Origin: Pannonibacter sp051860505
GTDB taxonomy: Bacteria > Pseudomonadota > Alphaproteobacteria > Rhizobiales > Stappiaceae
Reading direction: 5' to 3'
DNA: 64,000 bases
Assembly: GCF_051860505.1 (NCBI RefSeq)
Contig: NZ_JBHYDX010000002.1
Span: forward strand, 124,001-188,000
Shown here: one piece after another, positions 60,643 through 64,000 of the stretch
Layout of the letters: every line of letters starts with the position of its first letter
Numbering within the stretch: the stretch's first letter is position 1
Position numbers and translations under genes: made by a program
Notes under the pieces: generated by a model
The model's input: the letters and a program-made list of their open reading frames with translations, nothing else
Database searches by the model: none
What the model was told of the DNA's origin: nothing

Positions 60643-62229
60643 TCAGGCGATGGCAAAGCGCAGCCGGACGGTGAGCCCGTTCGGCGCAAATGTGCGTTCG
60701 ATGGTGCCACCCAGCTCGCCGCGGACCGTTGCATCAATCAGCCGTGTGCCAAAGCCCTTGCGCTCGCTGGCAGTCACCGGAGCGCTGCCTTCTTCGCGCC
60801 AGTCGAGACCCAGCACCCGCCGGGTCCCCTCCTTTTCGATCCGCCAGGCGACCCTGAGCTTTCCGCCGCCCTCGCCGATCCCGGCGTATTTTAGCGCGTT
60901 GGTCGCCAGTTCATGGGTGATCAACCCCAGCGCATGCGTCGCCTTCTCGTCGAGAATGACTTGCGGCCCATCCAGCGCCGCGCCGTCGAGCCCGCTGCCA
61001 AAGACCTGCTCCAGTTCCTGTGTCAGCAGGTCGCGCAAGGCCGCTTTCTGCCAGCGGGATCGGGTCAGCAGGTCCTGCGCGTTGGCCATGGCCTGCAGTC
61101 TGGCGGAAAATGAGGCGGAGAAGGCGTCGAGCGTCCCGGCGCTGGCCGCCGTCTGGCGCGCCATGGCGAGGATCCGGGCAATGGAATTCTTGATCCGGTG
61201 CTTCATTTCCTGCAGCAGGAGGTCCTTTTCCTCGATTGCCTGCTGCGAGATCCGAACAACCTCCCGCCGGGCTTCAACGGCGCGCATCTGGTTGCGGATC
61301 GACACAGCCAGCGCGGCAGCGAACAGCAGTGACACCGTGCCGAGAATAAAGGACCGCCAGTGGCTCATGCCGCCATTCACCGGGATCCGTGCCACCACCG
61401 AGATCGACCAGGTGCGGCCGCCAACCTCGACCTGCCGCGTCACCGGCTCCTGCAGGCGCCCTGCAACCTGCTCATATCCCTCCGAGCGGAACAGGGGCTG
61501 CCGACCTCCATCTGTAATGTCCCAGCTTTCCACCAGCACCGGCAAGGGTGTTGGATAGTCCAGCGCCATCTTGTGCAGGTTGCCGGCCCGGAACGGGGCA
61601 TAGACGAAGCCTTCGGTTTCGCCCTTGGTGCGGTAGGGAATGTAGAACAGGAAGCCGGTCTGCGGGTCGTCACCGTTTTCCTGCACCAGTTCGACAGGTC
61701 CGGAAGCCCGCAATTCGCCCGTTTCCAAGGCCGCCTGCATCGCGGCGCGTCGACTTTCCTCGCTGTACATATCGAACCCCAGCGCCCGGGAATTGCGCGG
61801 ATCCTGCGGCTCGAGCAACACGATCGGAGCGCGCCATTCCTGGTCCGTATCCGGCCAAATGTCCTGCGTGATCCCGTAGTTCTTCATCAACTCGGCACTG
61901 GCACGGGCTTCGTCGCCGGTTGGCACCAGCCTGGCAAAGCCAAGGCCCTGCATGCCGCGTCCCTCGTCGCTGAGATCAAGCCCTTGTACGAAGATCTGGA
62001 ATTCGGATCGGCTCAGCGGCCCCCGGTTCGCTTCGAAATAGGAAAGCGTTGCCGTCAGCAGCGCCTTGCGCTGGTCGACCCGGGCCTGAATGCGCCCCTT
62101 GGCCTCGTGCGCCAGAACGTCGAAGCGCCCCTGCTCAGCCGCCCGCTCGGCCTGAAACAGCACGAAAGTCATCACCAGGCCGATGAGGGACGTGATCATG
62201 AAAACGATCACGGGCAGATAGCGTTTCAT
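60643..62229 (-). CDS. CHASE-domain sensor histidine kinase (HWE/HisKA_2 type)
   Basis: A 528-aa membrane sensor kinase. One N-terminal helix (about residues 4-24) and a second (about 292-312) flank a periplasmic CHASE-like ligand domain (GMQGLGFARLVPTGDEARA, SRALGFDMYSEESRR). The cytoplasmic part has the phospho-acceptor LLLQEMKHRIKNSIARILA and an ATPase domain with LGLITHELATNALKYAGIG (N box) and GFGTRLIDATVRGELGG. Such kinases often feed general stress or light/chemical signalling in alphaproteobacteria. The ATG at 62229 precedes the first helix. No response regulator is adjacent. Confidence 0.88.
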   Translation of the reverse strand: MKRYLPVIVFMITSLIGLVMTFVLFQAERAAEQGRFDVLAHEAKGRIQARVDQRKALLTATLSYFEANRGPLSRSEFQIFVQGLDLSDEGRGMQGLGFARLVPTGDEARASAELMKNYGITQDIWPDTDQEWRAPIVLLEPQDPRNSRALGFDMYSEESRRAAMQAALETGELRASGPVELVQENGDDPQTGFLFYIPYRTKGETEGFVYAPFRAGNLHKMALDYPTPLPVLVESWDITDGGRQPLFRSEGYEQVAGRLQEPVTRQVEVGGRTWSISVVARIPVNGGMSHWRSFILGTVSLLFAAALAVSIRNQMRAVEARREVVRISQQAIEEKDLLLQEMKHRIKNSIARILAMARQTAASAGTLDAFSASFSARLQAMANAQDLLTRSRWQKAALRDLLTQELEQVFGSGLDGAALDGPQVILDEKATHALGLITHELATNALKYAGIGEGGGKLRVAWRIEKEGTRRVLGLDWREEGSAPVTASERKGFGTRLIDATVRGELGGTIERTFAPNGLTVRLRFAIA

Positions 62230-62342
62230 GATGGAAAGCGAACCTCGGGCGGCAGGGACCAATAACATTAGAGCGAAGCTATTCCTTGCAGAAGGCAATT
62301 CTGCGACCTTTCCGCGATGTCCAAGACCACGCGGACCAGACC

Positions 62343-62367
62343 GGAACAAAAACCCCGACCAACCGTT
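62343..62367 (+). promoter_or_regulatory. EcfG-type general stress promoter of csbD
   Basis: GGAAC (62343-62347), exactly 16 bases, then CGTT (62364-62367), a match to the alphaproteobacterial EcfG (sigma-EcfG) -35/-10 pattern. The start codon of the CsbD gene is about 60 bases downstream. Confidence 0.82.
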
Positions 62368-62426
62368 AACCTCTCGAGCAGCGCGCAGCTCCAGTCAACA
62401 CGAAACCAATCGCAAAGGAGTTCGCA

Positions 62427-62624
62427 ATGAACTGGAACCAGATCGAAGGCAACTGGGAGCAATTCAAGGGCAAGGTCCAGGCCCAGTGGGGCAAGATCAC
62501 CGGCGACGAGCTGGATGTGATCGCAGGCAACCGCAAGCAGCTCTCCGGCCTTCTGCAGGAGCGCTATGGCAAAGCGCAGGACGAGGCCGAACGTGAGATC
62601 GACGACTGGCTGAAGCGCAACTAA
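62427..62624 (+). CDS. CsbD family stress protein
   Basis: A 65-aa helical, charged protein of the CsbD family, which is induced by general stress in many bacteria; its molecular role is unknown. The sequence opens MNWNQIEGNWEQFKGKVQAQ and continues with WGKITGDELDVIAGNRKQL, the family consensus. AAGGAG sits seven to eight bases before the ATG. The EcfG-type promoter 60 bases upstream indicates control by the general stress response. It lies between two leftward histidine kinase genes. Confidence 0.94.
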   Translation: MNWNQIEGNWEQFKGKVQAQWGKITGDELDVIAGNRKQLSGLLQERYGKAQDEAEREIDDWLKRN

Positions 62625-62754
62625 TCCGTTCACCGATCACCTGATCTGATGATCGCCCAGGCCGACTGCGCTGGCCTGGGCGCCCCTTGCAAGCCTGACA
62701 TGGCCGCATCCTCCCGGACGGTCGCAGCTATCGTCAGGTCTGCAGGCTGAAGTC

Positions 62755-63774
62755 TCACTCCGCGTCCCCGTCCCCACACCCGGCTGGAAACACCAGCCGG
62801 TATGACACAAGGCGTGGCGTCAGATGGTACTCCGCCCTGCCATTGACGGCGGCCGGAACGACACGCTCCAGCACGGTGCTGCCAAATTGCCCGTCGCTGC
62901 GCATGTCCGTCGCTTCCGCGCCCGCGCCCGCGCCCGGCGTCACGCTCTCCAGCCAGACGATTTCCAGCAAGTCATTTCCCTGCTCCTGAACCCGGCTGCA
63001 GCGAACCGTCACCGGCGGCCCGAGGGAGACCGCCGTACCGTAACTGACCGCGTTCACCATCAGTTCGTGCAGCGCAAGGCCGACATGCAGGGCGGCATTG
63101 GGATCCAGCAGCACGTCTTCCCCCAGCACCTCCACAGCAGCTCCCTGCTGCGGAATGTAGCGGTTGACCTGATGACGCACGAGTTCCTTGAACTGCGCCC
63201 CATGCCAGTTCGATTGCGTGACGAGATCCTGTGACTGCGCCAGCGAGAAAAGCCGGCCCCGGAACTTGGCCAGAAACTGATCGAGCGTGGTCGACCGGCG
63301 TGCGGTCTGCGTTGCCAGGCTCTGGATGATGGCGAGCAGGTTTTTTGACCGATGGCTCACTTCCCGCAGCAACGCCCGCAGCACCTTTTCACGCCGGGTT
63401 TTCTCGGTCAGATCGGTAATCGTGGTCAGAAGATGTGGCTGGGTCCCGAAGCCATCGACCAGCTCGACACGGAAGTTGAAAAGCCCGTCTTCACCGGCCA
63501 CGGCATCGAGGCATCGCGTTTCCCCAGTGCCGAGAACCTCCTGCTTCAGCCGCCGCAGGCGCGCCGCAAGATCGGCTCCAAACACCGACACATCCGACGG
63601 AGCGCCAGCCGCCCGGTCGAAAGGCCAGCAGGCCGGCAGATTGGCGAGATACAGGTAATCCAGACTGGCGGACTGCAACAGGACACAGACACCGGATCGC
63701 TGCAAAGCAAGCAGGAGATATTCCCGCATCTGCGCGTCGGACTGTCCGGCATTCTGCCAGGTCAAACGATGGCT
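62755..63774 (-). CDS. Cytosolic sensor histidine kinase (HWE/HisKA_2 type)
   Basis: A soluble 339-aa kinase. The N-terminal half is PAS-like (about residues 15-125, LLLALQRSGVCVLLQSASLD ... LLTTITDLTEKTRREKV). The phosphorylation site is LLREVSHRSKNLLAIIQSLA, and the HATPase region has HVGLALHELMVNAVSYGTA and GSTVLERVVPAAVNGRAEY. GTG at 63774 follows GGAG by seven bases; another GTG at 63804 is open. It reads away from a DUF1328 gene. A role in the general stress response that also drives csbD is plausible but not shown. Confidence 0.85.
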   Translation of the reverse strand, partial: SHRLTWQNAGQSDAQMREYLLLALQRSGVCVLLQSASLDYLYLANLPACWPFDRAAGAPSDVSVFGADLAARLRRLKQEVLGTGETRCLDAVAGEDGLFNFRVELVDGFGTQPHLLTTITDLTEKTRREKVLRALLREVSHRSKNLLAIIQSLATQTARRSTTLDQFLAKFRGRLFSLAQSQDLVTQSNWHGAQFKELVRHQVNRYIPQQGAAVEVLGEDVLLDPNAALHVGLALHELMVNAVSYGTAVSLGPPVTVRCSRVQEQGNDLLEIVWLESVTPGAGAGAEATDMRSDGQFGSTVLERVVPAAVNGRAEYHLTPRLVSYRLVFPAGCGDGDAE

Positions 63775-63869
63775 CACATCAAAACTCCAACACAACCCCG
63801 GCACGCCAGCGCGAGCGACGTCCCTTGGGAACGCCGCTCGCCCGGGCCGCTGGGAAGTCAGTGTTCCTG

Positions 63870-64000
63870 TCAGACTTTCCTGATCACGCTCATGATCAGC
63901 GAGATGACAAGGAAGGCCAGGAACAGGAAGAACAGGATCTGCGCAATGCCGGCAGATGCGCCGGCGATACCGCCAAATCCAAGTACACCAGCGATGATGG
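63870..64000 (-). CDS. DUF1328 (YtjA-like) small membrane protein, partial
   Basis: The C-terminal 42 residues or so of a two-helix membrane protein: IIAGVLGFGGIAGASAGIAQ then ILFFLFLAFLVISLIMSVIR and KV. This is the DUF1328/YtjA pattern. The start lies beyond the window. Such proteins are commonly stress-induced; the neighbouring CsbD gene fits that theme. Confidence 0.87.
   Translation of the reverse strand, partial: IIAGVLGFGGIAGASAGIAQILFFLFLAFLVISLIMSVIRKV

Noticed and set aside
53087..62229. CRISPR region as part of a prophage or integrative element
   Set aside because: No integrase, transposase, attachment-site duplication or phage structural gene is visible in or next to it; the nearest tRNA (50686-50775) has no visible repeat of its 3' end near the array.

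Overview
The window is high-GC chromosomal DNA from an alphaproteobacterium, most likely order Hyphomicrobiales (Rhizobiales), perhaps near the Stappiaceae. That placement is an inference from protein character and gene neighbourhoods such as ppiD-trpD-trpC-moaC-moeA, lptF-lptG-lptD-surA-pdxA-rsmA and rlpA-dac-tmk-holB-metG-tatD, not from a database search. Most of the window is housekeeping core.

From 0 to 13.6 kb: recG, a YbaN-family membrane protein, a ypeA-like acetyltransferase overlapping glmS, glmU, a SPOR-domain envelope protein, a CcdA-type thiol transporter, tRNA-Lys, a VOC protein, pyrG, secG and tpiA. From 13.8 to 23.5 kb: the tryptophan/molybdopterin cluster, an OCH1-like glycosyltransferase with a 17-bp tandem repeat behind it, an orphan molybdopterin oxidoreductase and ndk. 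From 23.7 to 33.7 kb: an ABC-F ATPase, a toxin-antitoxin pair whose ParE/RelE-type toxin has an in-frame stop, a HAD hydrolase, a D-lactate dehydrogenase-like enzyme, the two carboxynorspermidine enzymes, holC and pepA. From 33.9 to 50 kb: the LptFG/LptD/SurA outer-membrane assembly operon with pdxA and rsmA, then a leftward operon running from rlpA to a metallo-hydrolase. From 50 to 53.8 kb: tRNA-Ser, a small redox locus with its divergent LysR regulator, and an unrecognised 248-aa protein.

The accessory centrepiece at 53.9-60.6 kb is a complete, apparently intact type II-C CRISPR-Cas system: tracrRNA (minus strand), cas9 (about 1,101 aa, both nuclease sites present), cas1, cas2 and an array of 27 repeats and 26 spacers. 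The anti-repeat sits immediately upstream of cas9, and the tracrRNA reads away from it into a hairpin with a U-run. Base pairing then requires the array to be transcribed on the minus strand, against the cas operon. The degenerate repeat therefore lies at the start of array transcription, as in other II-C loci. Two spacers share both ends and differ only in the middle, in a way that keeps one reading frame open.

The right end (60.6-64 kb) holds two histidine kinases of the HWE/HisKA_2 type around a CsbD-family stress gene that carries a textbook EcfG general-stress promoter, then the end of a DUF1328 gene. Other non-coding points of note are a 183-bp palindromic element present twice, each time exactly between two 24-nt terminator-like hairpins, and a 21-G homopolymer.
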